From positions 185,816 through 249,815 of the forward strand of contig JAKOTR010000029.1 in assembly GCA_029776225.1 (NCBI GenBank): a stretch of DNA of 64,000 nt, in the 5' to 3' direction. The notes under the pieces are model-generated. The model made no database searches. It was given only the letters and a program-made list of their open reading frames with translations, and was not told where the DNA came from. This document shows, in pieces, positions 50,374 to 58,422 of this stretch; position 1 is the stretch's first letter, and the number at the start of each line of letters is the position of its first letter. The stretch comes from Acidobacteriota bacterium (GTDB lineage Bacteria > Acidobacteriota > Terriglobia > Bryobacterales > Bryobacteraceae). The translations under genes and the position numbers were made by a program.

Positions 50374-52206
50374 TCATGGATTGTTCACCACCGAATCGGG
50401 CGTGAGGAACTGCAGCGCGTGGAGGCGCTGGTAAATCCCTCCGCGATTCACCAGTTCATCGTGCGTGCCCACCTCGCAAATGCGCCCCTGGTCGAGCACC
50501 ACGATCTTGTCCGCCCGGCGCACGGTGGAGAGCCGGTGCGCAACCACAATCACGGTGCGGCCGCTGATCAGGTTCGCGAGGGCGCGCTGAACGAGCATTT
50601 CCGATTCCGTGTCGAGGTGGGACGTTGCTTCGTCCAGGATCAGAATGGGCGCGTTCTTCAGCAGCGCCCGCGCAATCGCAATTCGCTGCCGCTGGCCGCC
50701 GCTCAGCTTCACGCCGCGGTCGCCGATCACGGTATCGTAGCCCTGCGGCAGCGCGAGGATAAACTCCTCGGCCAGGGCGTTGCGGGCCGCTTCCTGAATT
50801 TGGTCCATGGTAGCGTTCGGCCTGCCGTAGCGGATGTTGGCGGCGACGGTGTCGTTGAAAAGGAAGGTGTCCTGCGCTACGATGCCGATCTTTTCGCGGA
50901 TCGAGGCGACCGTGAGGTCGCGCACGTCCGTGCCGTCGATCAGCACCCTGCCCTCGGTCACGTCATAGAAGCGCGGCACCAGGTTCACCAGGGTCGTCTT
51001 GCCGGCGCCGCTTGGCCCGACCAGCGCCACGATCTCGCCCGCCTTCACCTCCAGCGAAATCGACTGGAGCAGAAAACCGTTCGGCGAGCCCGGATAGCGG
51101 AAGCTGACGTTGTCGAACGTGATGGCCTTCTCGAACCGCAGGAGCGGGCGGGCGGTGGGCTTGTCCATGATGTCATCGCGGCGGTCAAGGTATTCAAATA
51201 CCTTCTGCGACGCGCCGATCGCCTGCTGGAAGATGTTGTGGATTCCGGTGAGCCGCTTTACCGGCTCGTAGAGCATGAGCAGCGCGACGACGAAGGTGGT
51301 AAAGCCCTCGATGTTCATCTGGCCGGCCTTGATCTGGTTGCGCGCGTAGGCCAGCAGGCCGACGATGGTCAGCGCCCCGAAGAACTCGATCAGCGGCGAA
51401 GCCAGCGCCTGCTGCGCCGTGTACTTCAGGTTGCTCGCCTTGAGGCGCCGCGCCGCGCTCCGGAAACGGCGCGACTCGTATGCCTCGGCGCCGAACGACT
51501 TCACGACCTGATGCCCGCTGATGCTTTCCTGGAGGATCTGGTTCATCTCGGCAGCGTTGTCCTGCGCGCGCCGCGTGGTGCGCCGGATGCGCCTGCCGAT
51601 CTTCGCGGTGGGCAGCAGGACGAAGGGGAAAAGCGTGAAGCTGATCAGCGCCAGCTTCCAGTCCTTCGAGACGATCACCACCAGCAGGGCGATTGCGGTG
51701 AACGCCTGCCGCAGGAAATCCGCCAGCATGTGCGAGGTCCCGACCTGAATCTTCTCGATGTCGTTCATGATCGACGACATCAGCTTTCCCGTCGAGTGCA
51801 TCTCGAAGAACTGGGCGCCCTGTCGCAGCACCTTATCGAATACGCGCTGCCGGAGGTCGGTCACGGCGGACACGCCCACGTAGTTGATCAGGAAGTTGCC
51901 GGCGTAGTCGCAAACGCCCTTGATGAGAAAGGTCGCCAGGATGGCGAACGCAATCATCGTCCAGACGTTGTGAATCCAACCGGGCGTGAAGTGCTCGAGG
52001 TAAATGGTCTTGTCGATGACGGGGATCGTGAACAGATCCACCGGCAGGTCGGGGGCTTCCGGCTTGAGCACGCGCCCGAAGACCTGGCCGACCAGCAGCG
52101 TCACCATGCCGTGCGCCGCGCCCACGATCACCATCAGGATGACGGAAAGGATCAGCGCCCAGGAATGCGGAGCGACGTAGCGCAGCAGCCGGCCGAATTG
52201 CCTCAT
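50374..52206 (-). CDS. MsbA-type lipid-exporting ABC transporter
   Basis: This 610-residue half-transporter has six membrane helices (to about residue 320) followed by a nucleotide-binding domain with Walker [27 protein letters not shown], Walker B ILILDEATSHLD and switch VVAHRLST. It resembles MsbA, which flips lipid A-core across the inner membrane. An adjacent heptosyltransferase-like gene (overlapping by four bases) fits an envelope-lipid role. Full substrate identity cannot be inferred; msbA is likely but not certain. Confidence 0.88.
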   Translation of the reverse strand: MRQFGRLLRYVAPHSWALILSVILMVIVGAAHGMVTLLVGQVFGRVLKPEAPDLPVDLFTIPVIDKTIYLEHFTPGWIHNVWTMIAFAILATFLIKGVCDYAGNFLINYVGVSAVTDLRQRVFDKVLRQGAQFFEMHSTGKLMSSIMNDIEKIQVGTSHMLADFLRQAFTAIALLVVIVSKDWKLALISFTLFPFVLLPTAKIGRRIRRTTRRAQDNAAEMNQILQESISGHQVVKSFGAEAYESRRFRSAARRLKASNLKYTAQQALASPLIEFFGALTIVGLLAYARNQIKAGQMNIEGFTTFVVALLMLYEPVKRLTGIHNIFQQAIGASQKVFEYLDRRDDIMDKPTARPLLRFEKAITFDNVSFRYPGSPNGFLLQSISLEVKAGEIVALVGPSGAGKTTLVNLVPRFYDVTEGRVLIDGTDVRDLTVASIREKIGIVAQDTFLFNDTVAANIRYGRPNATMDQIQEAARNALAEEFILALPQGYDTVIGDRGVKLSGGQRQRIAIARALLKNAPILILDEATSHLDTESEMLVQRALANLISGRTVIVVAHRLSTVRRADKIVVLDQGRICEVGTHDELVNRGGIYQRLHALQFLTPDSVVNNP

Positions 52207-53114
52207 TGGGCGACCCTCAGCCGCTCGAGCGCCGCGAGCACCTCGGCCACCGGCAGCGCTGCGATGCCTTCGCGCGCGACCAGCATTTCACTCCTGGCAC
52301 GCCAGGGATACCAGACTTCGTGATCGGAATCACCGAAAATCACGAGGAGCGGGATTTGGAATGCGGCGGCCATGTGCGCCGGTCCGGAGTCGTTCCCGAC
52401 GAACAGCGACGCCCCCGCAATCAGCGACTTGATTTCGGCGAGCGGCGCGCCCGCCACGGTTCGGTAAGACGCGAACGGCGACAGGTCCTCGCCGGGACCC
52501 GCGATGAAGACCGGCTCGAGCCCCCACGATTCGCGCAGCCTGGCGGCAAGCGCGAGGAAGTTTTCCGCCGGCCAGGTCTTGGAGGCCGCCGACGCCATCG
52601 GGTGCAGCACGGCGTAGGGCGCGCCGTCCGGGCGGCGCTCGGCGAACAGTTTGGCGCGCGGAACTTCGCCCTGCCGGGCCCCGAGATAGAACATGGCGGA
52701 GGCGAGATGTTCGGCCGTGTGCACCTTGCGGCTGACGCCGAGGATCTCCTGAGCGGTGGGAATGCGCACGTTGTAAAGAGACGCGTACCTGTGGTGGGCG
52801 AAGCCCGCGCGAAACTTCGCCCCGGAACCCACCGTGAGGGCCATGCTGCGGGTGCCTCCGTGCAGGTTCAGGCACAGCGCGGGCCTCCAACGAGCAAGGC
52901 CGGCCACCGAAGGCTCGAGCAGGTCGCTGATCTCGGGGTTGCCTTCGAAAATGGGTTTAAACCGTTCTTCCACGACCACGGCGATGTTGAGGTCGGGCCG
53001 GCTCCGCTTCAGGATTTCAAGCGCCGGTGTCGTCAGGACGCAGTCCCCCATCGAGCGCAGGCGGATCACTGCAACCCGGGCGCCGATGGGGAGCTGCTCC
53101 AGTACGGTTGCCAT
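52203..53114 (-). CDS. Glycosyltransferase family 9 (heptosyltransferase-like)
   Basis: The 303-residue protein fits GT9, the ADP-heptose transferases of lipopolysaccharide core synthesis. Visible features are VAVIRLRSMGDCVLTTPALEI at the N-terminus (split here as VIRLRSMGDCVLTTPALE), the central VLHPMASAASKTWP and the C-terminal LFVGNDSGPAHMAAAF donor-binding motif. It lies between the Trm112-like gene and the MsbA-like exporter, which it overlaps. Acceptor and donor are inferred from family only. Confidence 0.88.
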   Translation of the reverse strand: MATVLEQLPIGARVAVIRLRSMGDCVLTTPALEILKRSRPDLNIAVVVEERFKPIFEGNPEISDLLEPSVAGLARWRPALCLNLHGGTRSMALTVGSGAKFRAGFAHHRYASLYNVRIPTAQEILGVSRKVHTAEHLASAMFYLGARQGEVPRAKLFAERRPDGAPYAVLHPMASAASKTWPAENFLALAARLRESWGLEPVFIAGPGEDLSPFASYRTVAGAPLAEIKSLIAGASLFVGNDSGPAHMAAAFQIPLLVIFGDSDHEVWYPWRARSEMLVAREGIAALPVAEVLAALERLRVAQ

Positions 53115-53125
53115 TCGCGGCGGGT

Positions 53126-53296
53126 TTACTCTTCGATCTTAGCTTCGTCGATGAGCATGACCGGGATATCGTCCCGGATCGGATAAACCCGCTTGCACTT
53201 CACGCATTTCAGGCCGCTCTCGTCCGGCTTGAGCTCCACGGTCTCCTTGCAGAGCGGGCACACCAGGATTTCTAACAGTTCCTTGCTGATAGCCAT
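53126..53296 (-). CDS. Trm112-family small zinc protein
   Basis: This 56-residue gene starts MAISKELLEILVCPLC and continues with ESGLKCVKCKRVYPIRDDIP and a short acidic tail ending IEE. Two C-x2-C pairs form the zinc site of Trm112/YcaR proteins, which act as small partners of methyltransferases or sit beside lipid A genes. ATG at 53296 is the only sensible start. It lies 11 bases before the glycosyltransferase gene and appears to head the long minus-strand block. Confidence 0.88.
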   Translation of the reverse strand: MAISKELLEILVCPLCKETVELKPDESGLKCVKCKRVYPIRDDIPVMLIDEAKIEE

Positions 53297-53334
53297 AGTC
53301 AACTGGCTATCAAGTTTATCAGAAAGGGCCCGAG

Positions 53335-54003
53335 CTAAGCCGTCGCGGCCTTGATTTCGGCTCTCGCCTTGGCGATGACTTCGAGGTACTGCCGGGCTTT
53401 CTGCTCGATGACATCGAAGCGGCCTTCCTTAATGGACTTGCCGTCCACCAGTTCCCCGCCGACCGCCACGGCGCAGGCGCCCGCCTTGAGGAACTCGCCG
53501 GCGGTCTCCAGATTCACGCCGCCGGTGGGGCACATCTCGATGTGCGGGAACGGGCCCTTCAGCGCCTTGATGTACTTCGGCCCGCCGACGTTGCCGCAGG
53601 GGAATATCTTCACGATATCCGAGCCCGCTTCCCACGCCGTAACGACCTCGGTCGGCGTGAGCGCCCCGGGGATAATCACCTTCGAGTACCGCTTCACCAT
53701 CTCGACGGTCGAGAGCCTCAGGCTCGGCGTTACGACGAATTCCGCCCCCGCGAGCATGCAGACGCGGGCTGTCTCCGGATCGAGCACGGTGCCGGCGCCC
53801 AGCACGAGCTTATCCCCGAAAGCGTCGGCCACTTTCTCCAGTGCCTTGACTGCGCCGGGGACCGTCATCGTGATCTCCGCGGCCCGGATTCCGCCTTGAT
53901 AGATCGCATCAATAGCCTTGATCGCGCTTTCGGCGCTTGGTGTCCGCACCACAGGCACGATTCCAACATCACGAATGAAGGACAGGATTTGTTCTCTGGT
54001 CAT
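53335..54003 (-). CDS. KDPG/KHG-type aldolase
   Basis: The enzyme cleaves 2-keto-3-deoxy-6-phosphogluconate (or 4-hydroxy-2-oxoglutarate) to pyruvate and an aldehyde. The roughly 222-residue TIM barrel has VVRTPSAESAIKAIDAIYQG, ITMTVPGAVKAL, LGAGTVLDPE and the Schiff-base lysine strand DIVKIFPCGNVGGPKYIKAL. An ATG at 54021 is possible, but TAAGAT lies between it and the ATG at 54003 with 8 bases to the latter, matching the short-leader pattern. No Entner-Doudoroff partner is adjacent, so substrate is uncertain. Confidence 0.87.
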   Translation of the reverse strand: MTREQILSFIRDVGIVPVVRTPSAESAIKAIDAIYQGGIRAAEITMTVPGAVKALEKVADAFGDKLVLGAGTVLDPETARVCMLAGAEFVVTPSLRLSTVEMVKRYSKVIIPGALTPTEVVTAWEAGSDIVKIFPCGNVGGPKYIKALKGPFPHIEMCPTGGVNLETAGEFLKAGACAVAVGGELVDGKSIKEGRFDVIEQKARQYLEVIAKARAEIKAATA

Positions 54004-54128
54004 GAACTTAGATCTTATCATCCCGGCGCGGTCCAGGGCATCAGTTTCGGACTCAAAGCTCTGGAATTTGCGCCCGCGGCCGGGATGCCGGCGCCGCAGC
54101 TAGCGGCCTTCTGCGCTATCGTACTGGT

Positions 54129-54350
54129 TTGGCGCTTGTAACTGTAAGGGTAAAACCGAACTCGAAGAAGCCCCGGATCGAGGAGGCCGCGGACGGCAGT
54201 CTGACGGCGTACTTAAAATCGCCCCCGGTGGAGGGCCGGGCCAACGAGGAGTTGATTGCGCGGATGGCCGAGCGGTTTGGGGTTCCGAAATCGCGGGTCC
54301 GGATCAAGTCGGGACTGGCGTCGAAGGTCAAAGTGGTCGAAATTCAGTGA
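54129..54350 (+). CDS. DUF167/YggU family protein
   Basis: The 73-residue protein matches YggU/DUF167 throughout: [16 protein letters not shown], then [20 protein letters not shown] and [17 protein letters not shown]. The role is unknown in general. The start is TTG at 54129; no ATG or GTG fits the N-terminus. It stands alone between the aldolase (divergent) and cpaA. Confidence 0.88.
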   Translation: MALVTVRVKPNSKKPRIEEAADGSLTAYLKSPPVEGRANEELIARMAERFGVPKSRVRIKSGLASKVKVVEIQ

Positions 54351-54505
54351 TCGCGCGCCCGCGGTCCATGCCGTAGGAGAACGCGCAGGCGAGCAAGCCG
54401 CAGCGCGGGGCCGCGCCGCCGGACGTCGGGCGCATCAGGCGGAAATCGCGCTTTTCCGGCGTAAATTTTTCCGAAAAAGAGCCCCGAAATAACCTGCGAA
54501 GATAG

Positions 54506-54511
54506 TATACT
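54506..54511 (+). promoter_or_regulatory. -10 box of cpaA
   Basis: TATACT lies 19 bases before the cpaA ATG, with a weak AAGAA purine stretch before the start. No clear -35 element is visible. Confidence 0.45.
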
Positions 54512-54530
54512 TGCGAACACGGCATAAGAA

Positions 54531-55067
54531 ATGGCTCCGGTTATTCAGGTATTAGTGGCTCTCATTGTTCTGGTGGCGGGGATTTACGACATACGCTACC
54601 GCCGCATCCCGAACTGGCTGGTGCTGCCGGCCCTGCCGGTGGGATTCGCGTTGAACGCCTTTCTTTACGGGCTCGCGGGACTGAAGATCGCCGGCCTGGG
54701 CTTCGGCCTCGCCGTGCTGATCTACATGCCGCTCTACATCGTGCGGGGGATGGGCGCCGGCGACGTGAAGCTGGCCGCGGCGCTCGGGGCGCTGGTGGGG
54801 TGGCAGAACTGGCTGCTGCTGTTCATTTTCGCGGCGCTCATCGGAGGCGTGCTGGCGCTGGTGCTGATGCTGGCTTACGGCCGCTTCCGGAAAACGTTCT
54901 GGAATCTGGGGTACATCATTTGGGAATTGGCGCACTTCCGCTCGCCGCACGCCCGGAGCGAGGAACTGGACGTGCGCAGCCCGCGCGCCTTCCGGCTGCC
55001 GCACGGGGCCGTGCTGGCCTTGGGAACGTTTGCGCTAGTTGGAGCGCGGGTGTTTGCAGGGGGGTAA
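54531..55067 (+). CDS. cpaA: Prepilin peptidase, CpaA/TadV type
   Basis: This membrane aspartyl protease removes the leader from Flp-type prepilins. The 178-residue A24 family protein lacks the methylase domain. The two catalytic aspartates are in LVAGIYDIRYRRIPNWL (near residue 20) and in the GxGD motif GMGAGDVKLAAALGALVG (near 75). Several hydrophobic segments follow. It is 8.8 kb from flp and on the opposite strand, but no other prepilin peptidase is visible, so it should serve the tad pilus. Confidence 0.92.
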   Translation: MAPVIQVLVALIVLVAGIYDIRYRRIPNWLVLPALPVGFALNAFLYGLAGLKIAGLGFGLAVLIYMPLYIVRGMGAGDVKLAAALGALVGWQNWLLLFIFAALIGGVLALVLMLAYGRFRKTFWNLGYIIWELAHFRSPHARSEELDVRSPRAFRLPHGAVLALGTFALVGARVFAGG

Positions 55068-55084
55068 TTTCGGAGAACCAGACT

Positions 55085-56027
55085 ATGAACAAGAACGCCC
55101 GCTGGGCCATACGAGCGATTCAGGCCGCGATTCTCGCAACAGTCCTTTTAACACCAGCAGCGCTCGCTACACGAACTCCGAAAGGGTACGCGGTATGGCT
55201 CTATCTTACCGGGCGCGCCGGTGACTGCGGTTTTTTTGAGTCTCTGGAAGCTGCGGAACTCACTATGCAGCAGATCGCCGCTGCTGCCCGCATCGGTAAG
55301 TCTACAAAGCTGATTGCAGAAGATCCGGCAGGCTTTTCCCTTTGGGATACCCCCCCGCGGCCACTTCTGGATGCCAAACGGGAACCGGTCTGCACTTGAG
55401 TACAATCTCGCAGAACAGGAACGAGCTATCTACGGTGGGCCTGACAGGGGCGCGCGCACCGGCGATATCGTGCTCGATTGCGGCGCCAATGTAGGGGTGT
55501 ACACAAAGAAGGCGCTGGCAAGTGGCGCAGAGCTTGTCGTGGCTATTGAGCCGAGTCCGGAAAACTTGGAGTGTTTGCGCAGAAATCTTGCCGTCGAAAT
55601 CGCCTCCAGGAAGGTCATCATCGTAGAAAAGGGAGTTTGGGACAAAGATGACGTCCTCACCCTGCACTCCAATCCACACAACTCCGGCGCGCACAGCCTG
55701 CACCCGCTCGAAGGATTTGACATCAAACAGGTACAAGTGCCACTAACGACGATTGACAAGCTGGTGACGGATTTGGGCCTGCCCCGTGTCGACTTCATCA
55801 AGATGGATATCGAAGGCGCTGAAAAACAGGCCATATTGGGAGCTCGCGAAACAATCAAGGAGTTCAAACCGCGTATGGCGATCTGCACCTATCACTTGCC
55901 CGAGGACCCAACAGAAATCCCAAAAACCGTGCTTTCGATCGTGCCGAGCTATGCGGTGAAAATGCAGTGGCTACTGGCCAGTGAAAAGATTTTTCCAGAA
56001 GTAGCTCACTTTGCGAGCGCACAATAA
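55085..56027 (+). pseudogene. Exported FkbM-type methyltransferase, frameshifted at a C7 tract
   Basis: An N-terminal frame (55085-55399) encodes a signal peptide (AILATVLLTPAALATRTP) and runs to GFSLWDTP. The methyltransferase core continues in the next frame from PRGHFWMPNGNRSALEYNL with motif LDCGANVGVYTKKAL, VVAIEPSPENLECL and DFIKMDIEGAE, to 56027. The frames join exactly at seven consecutive C (55350-55356); six would give one protein of about 313 residues. This may be a real mutation, a phase-variable switch or a sequencing error. The separate start at 55314 reads a nonhomologous lead-in and is not credible. It lies 17 bases after cpaA. Confidence 0.8.
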
Positions 56028-56374
56028 CTGACTAGGAAAGGGCATCGCTTCGAAGGCGCATAGACCTCCAATGGTGGCGTTTGCGGCTATTGATGGCTTC
56101 GGGAGGCAGACGCCGGTTCGGAGGCACACACGACAATCCCTCTGTCCACAGGCTGGAATCGCCGCGACACAGACAACAAGAGAGCGTGCGCGGCCACTCC
56201 CCCGCTCATGAGAGCAAGCCCGTCGCGTGTTTCCGCTCTTGGCGCAGTACTCCGCTAGCGGGCCGCGATTGCGCGACCCGCTCTCGCAAAACACCTGATT
56301 CCGGGAATCAGGACAGCAAACGAGGAAAATGCCGCTTGATTCGTAAGCTGGGCTCTACAAAGCGCGGCACATGT
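56028..56374. other. 347-base region without a convincing gene
   Basis: The region lies between the FkbM gene end and the tad microprotein end (convergent). Open frames here lack ribosome sites and family resemblance. The only structure noted is a palindrome CTGATTCCGGGAATCAG at 56295-56311, possibly a terminator stem without T-run. Confidence 0.6.
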
Positions 56375-56476
56375 TCAGCCCTGCATCTTGCGCTTGCGGC
56401 GTCGCATAATCAGCAGTAGCAGAATTGCCCCCGCAGCGATCCAAAGAATTGCGGACAACATCGTGTTATCGCCCAT
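56375..56476 (-). CDS. 33-residue membrane microprotein at the end of the tad operon
   Basis: The frame encodes MGDNTMLSAILWIAAGAI, then LLLLIMRRRKRKMQG: one membrane helix of about 18 residues followed by a strongly basic tail, giving an N-out, C-in prediction. The ATG has an excellent AAAGGAG ribosome-binding site 8 bases upstream. It begins 28 bases after the tadC stop on the same strand. I do not recognise a family. Strong translation signals and membrane character argue for a real gene, possibly a tad accessory factor. Confidence 0.65.
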   Translation of the reverse strand: MGDNTMLSAILWIAAGAILLLLIMRRRKRKMQG

Positions 56477-56504
56477 CTAGATTTCTCCTTTCTATGACTT
56501 GGTC

Positions 56505-57437
56505 CTACTGGCCAAAAGACTGCATTAACGGGAAGAGCTGTTTGACAAGCTGCAATATACCCGGTCCCGCCGCCACCAGCAACATGGAAGGCAGGATGAA
56601 GAAGAAAATCGGGAAAACCAGCTTGACGCCGACTTTCGCCGCCCGCTCCTCGGCCTCCTGCCTCCGCCGCACCCTCATGAAGTCCGAGTGCGTCCGGAGC
56701 GCTTCGGCGATGCTTGTGCCGAACCGGTCCGCCTGAATCATCGTTGCGACGAGTTTGCGGAGCTCCTGCTCACCGGTGCGGTCCGCCAGGTTCTTGAGCG
56801 CTTCACCGCGCCGCTTTCCGGCGCGCATTTCCAACGTAACGAGGCCGAGTTCTTCGCACAGGGCCTTGTGAGTCCGCATCAATTCCCGGCTGACGTTCGC
56901 GATCGCCTGGTCCAGGCCGAGTCCCGCCTCCATGCAGACCACCATCAAGTCGAGCGCATCGGGAAGCGCAAAGCGTATTTGCTCCCTGCGCCGGTCGATG
57001 AGGTGCTCCAGGATCATGTTGGGGCCGAAAAAGCCTGCCAGCGCGGCCGCTGGGAGGACGACGATGCTCAGCACGGGGTTCGCAATATACGGCCGGAAGA
57101 ACACCGCCGCGGCAAACAAAATAATCGCCAGAACAATTTTGATGCCGTAGTAGACCCTGATCGCCGTGTCTGTGCGATACCCGGCGGCTATAAGGTAGCG
57201 CCGCGCCAGGCTTGCATCCTGGGGCGAGATGGGCACCTTTTCGCCGATCTGCTGGATAACCCGGATGGCCCATTGCCGGCGCGGGCCGGCTATTTGGTCC
57301 AAAGTGGGCACCTCGACGGCGGCCGCTTCGCCGAGACGGTCGTGGATCCGCCCCGGCCGCGAATACAGCCGGTAGCCGTAAGCAGTAATGGATACCGCTA
57401 CGAGCAGGAAAAAGGCGATCGAAAGCGCTAGCGCCAT
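56505..57437 (-). CDS. tadC: Tad pilus platform protein TadC
   Basis: This is one of the two T2SF/GspF-type inner-membrane platform proteins that act with the ATPase to assemble Flp pili. The 310 residues have an N-terminal membrane segment, a cytoplasmic T2SF domain (DALDLMVVCMEAGLGLDQAI, LADRTGEQELRKLVATMIQA, FGTSIAEALRTHSDFMRVRR) and C-terminal helices (KLVFPIFFFILPSMLLV). It lies 4 bases after tadB. Confidence 0.92.
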   Translation of the reverse strand: MALALSIAFFLLVAVSITAYGYRLYSRPGRIHDRLGEAAAVEVPTLDQIAGPRRQWAIRVIQQIGEKVPISPQDASLARRYLIAAGYRTDTAIRVYYGIKIVLAIILFAAAVFFRPYIANPVLSIVVLPAAALAGFFGPNMILEHLIDRRREQIRFALPDALDLMVVCMEAGLGLDQAIANVSRELMRTHKALCEELGLVTLEMRAGKRRGEALKNLADRTGEQELRKLVATMIQADRFGTSIAEALRTHSDFMRVRRRQEAEERAAKVGVKLVFPIFFFILPSMLLVAAGPGILQLVKQLFPLMQSFGQ

Positions 57438-57441
57438 GGCT

Positions 57442-58413
57442 TTATACCTTGATATTCACGATCCTTCGGATCAGGAAATGCCCGATGATCATGCAAACAA
57501 TACAGACGGCGATAAGAATACGCCCGTCCTCGTCGTTCGCCATCCCCTGAAGATAACCCGGCGCGATAAGCAGCAGCCCGAACATCAAGGCAACCGGCAT
57601 CAACGTCAGGATCGTTCCAGTGATGCGTCCGTGCGCGCTCGCCGCCCTGACCTGGCCTTTCAGTTTGAATCGCTCCCGGATTATCAAGGCGAGCTTGTTC
57701 AGAATTTCGGCGAGATTGCCGCCCGTTTCGCGCTGGAGCAACACGGCCGAAACGAAAAAGCTCACATCCAGCAGCGGCACGCGGTTGGCCAGGTTCTGGA
57801 GGGCGGTCTCGATGGGCAGTCCGAGGTTCGCTTCGTTGAAAACCTTTCGGAACTCCTGTCCGAGCGGCTGCGGAGACTCCTCCGAGAGCATTTCGAGCGA
57901 GATGGTGAAGGCGTGACCGGCGCGCATTGCGCGGGCAAGAAAGTCCAGCGCCTCCGGGAACTGCTCTTCAAAAGTTGCCAGGCGCTTCTTCCTGGCATGC
58001 AGCACGTAAAAATAAGGAAGCGAGCCGCACACCAGCGCACCTGCCAGAGCGCTCGGCTCGGGAAACATGAGGATGTTCAGTTTCGCTCCGAGCAATGCGC
58101 CCGGGATCAACAGCACCACCATAAGCAGCAGGAGCGAATAGACGTTCATGGTCATGCCCGCCTGCTGGATATGGGCCTCCATTTTCCGGACGAAATCGAA
58201 CCGGCTCAGCAAGTTCTGAAGGGCGGCGTTGACCGGCTTTTCCGGCTCGAGCAGCACCTTGGTCTCGATCACCGCAGGGCCGGAAGTCGCGGCGTCAAGC
58301 ATCTCGGCGACCTTCTTTTTCTTTTGCGTCTCCAGGTACTTGAGGCCCAGGCTGACGGCCAGCACGACCAGTGCGAACATCAGCAGGAAAGTAAGCACAA
58401 TGAAGGGCAGCAT
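57442..58413 (-). CDS. tadB: Tad pilus platform protein TadB
   Basis: This is the second T2SF platform protein. The 323 residues show an N-terminal membrane helix, the T2SF core (EQFPEALDFLARAMRAGHAF, RVPLLDVSFFVSAVLLQRET, GNLAEILNKLALIIRERFKL) and two C-terminal helices. Its ribosome-binding site TAGGAG includes the cpaF stop codon, so translation is coupled to the ATPase gene. The order cpaF-tadB-tadC is standard. Confidence 0.93.
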   Translation of the reverse strand: MLPFIVLTFLLMFALVVLAVSLGLKYLETQKKKKVAEMLDAATSGPAVIETKVLLEPEKPVNAALQNLLSRFDFVRKMEAHIQQAGMTMNVYSLLLLMVVLLIPGALLGAKLNILMFPEPSALAGALVCGSLPYFYVLHARKKRLATFEEQFPEALDFLARAMRAGHAFTISLEMLSEESPQPLGQEFRKVFNEANLGLPIETALQNLANRVPLLDVSFFVSAVLLQRETGGNLAEILNKLALIIRERFKLKGQVRAASAHGRITGTILTLMPVALMFGLLLIAPGYLQGMANDEDGRILIAVCIVCMIIGHFLIRRIVNIKV

Positions 58414-58422
58414 ACGAAACTC

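Noticed and set aside
49627..52323. Long open frame on the plus strand opposite yicC and the MsbA-like gene
   Set aside because: It is antisense to two strongly conserved proteins, has no family resemblance and has the His/Arg/Gln-rich composition typical of a GC-rich shadow frame.
55314..55356. Independent start for the FkbM methyltransferase
   Set aside because: Residues before PRGHFW in this frame come from reading the upstream frame out of phase, and no ribosome site is present.
56081..56419. 112-residue plus-strand open frame
   Set aside because: It has no ribosome site and no recognisable domain, and it overlaps the microprotein gene, which has good translation signals.
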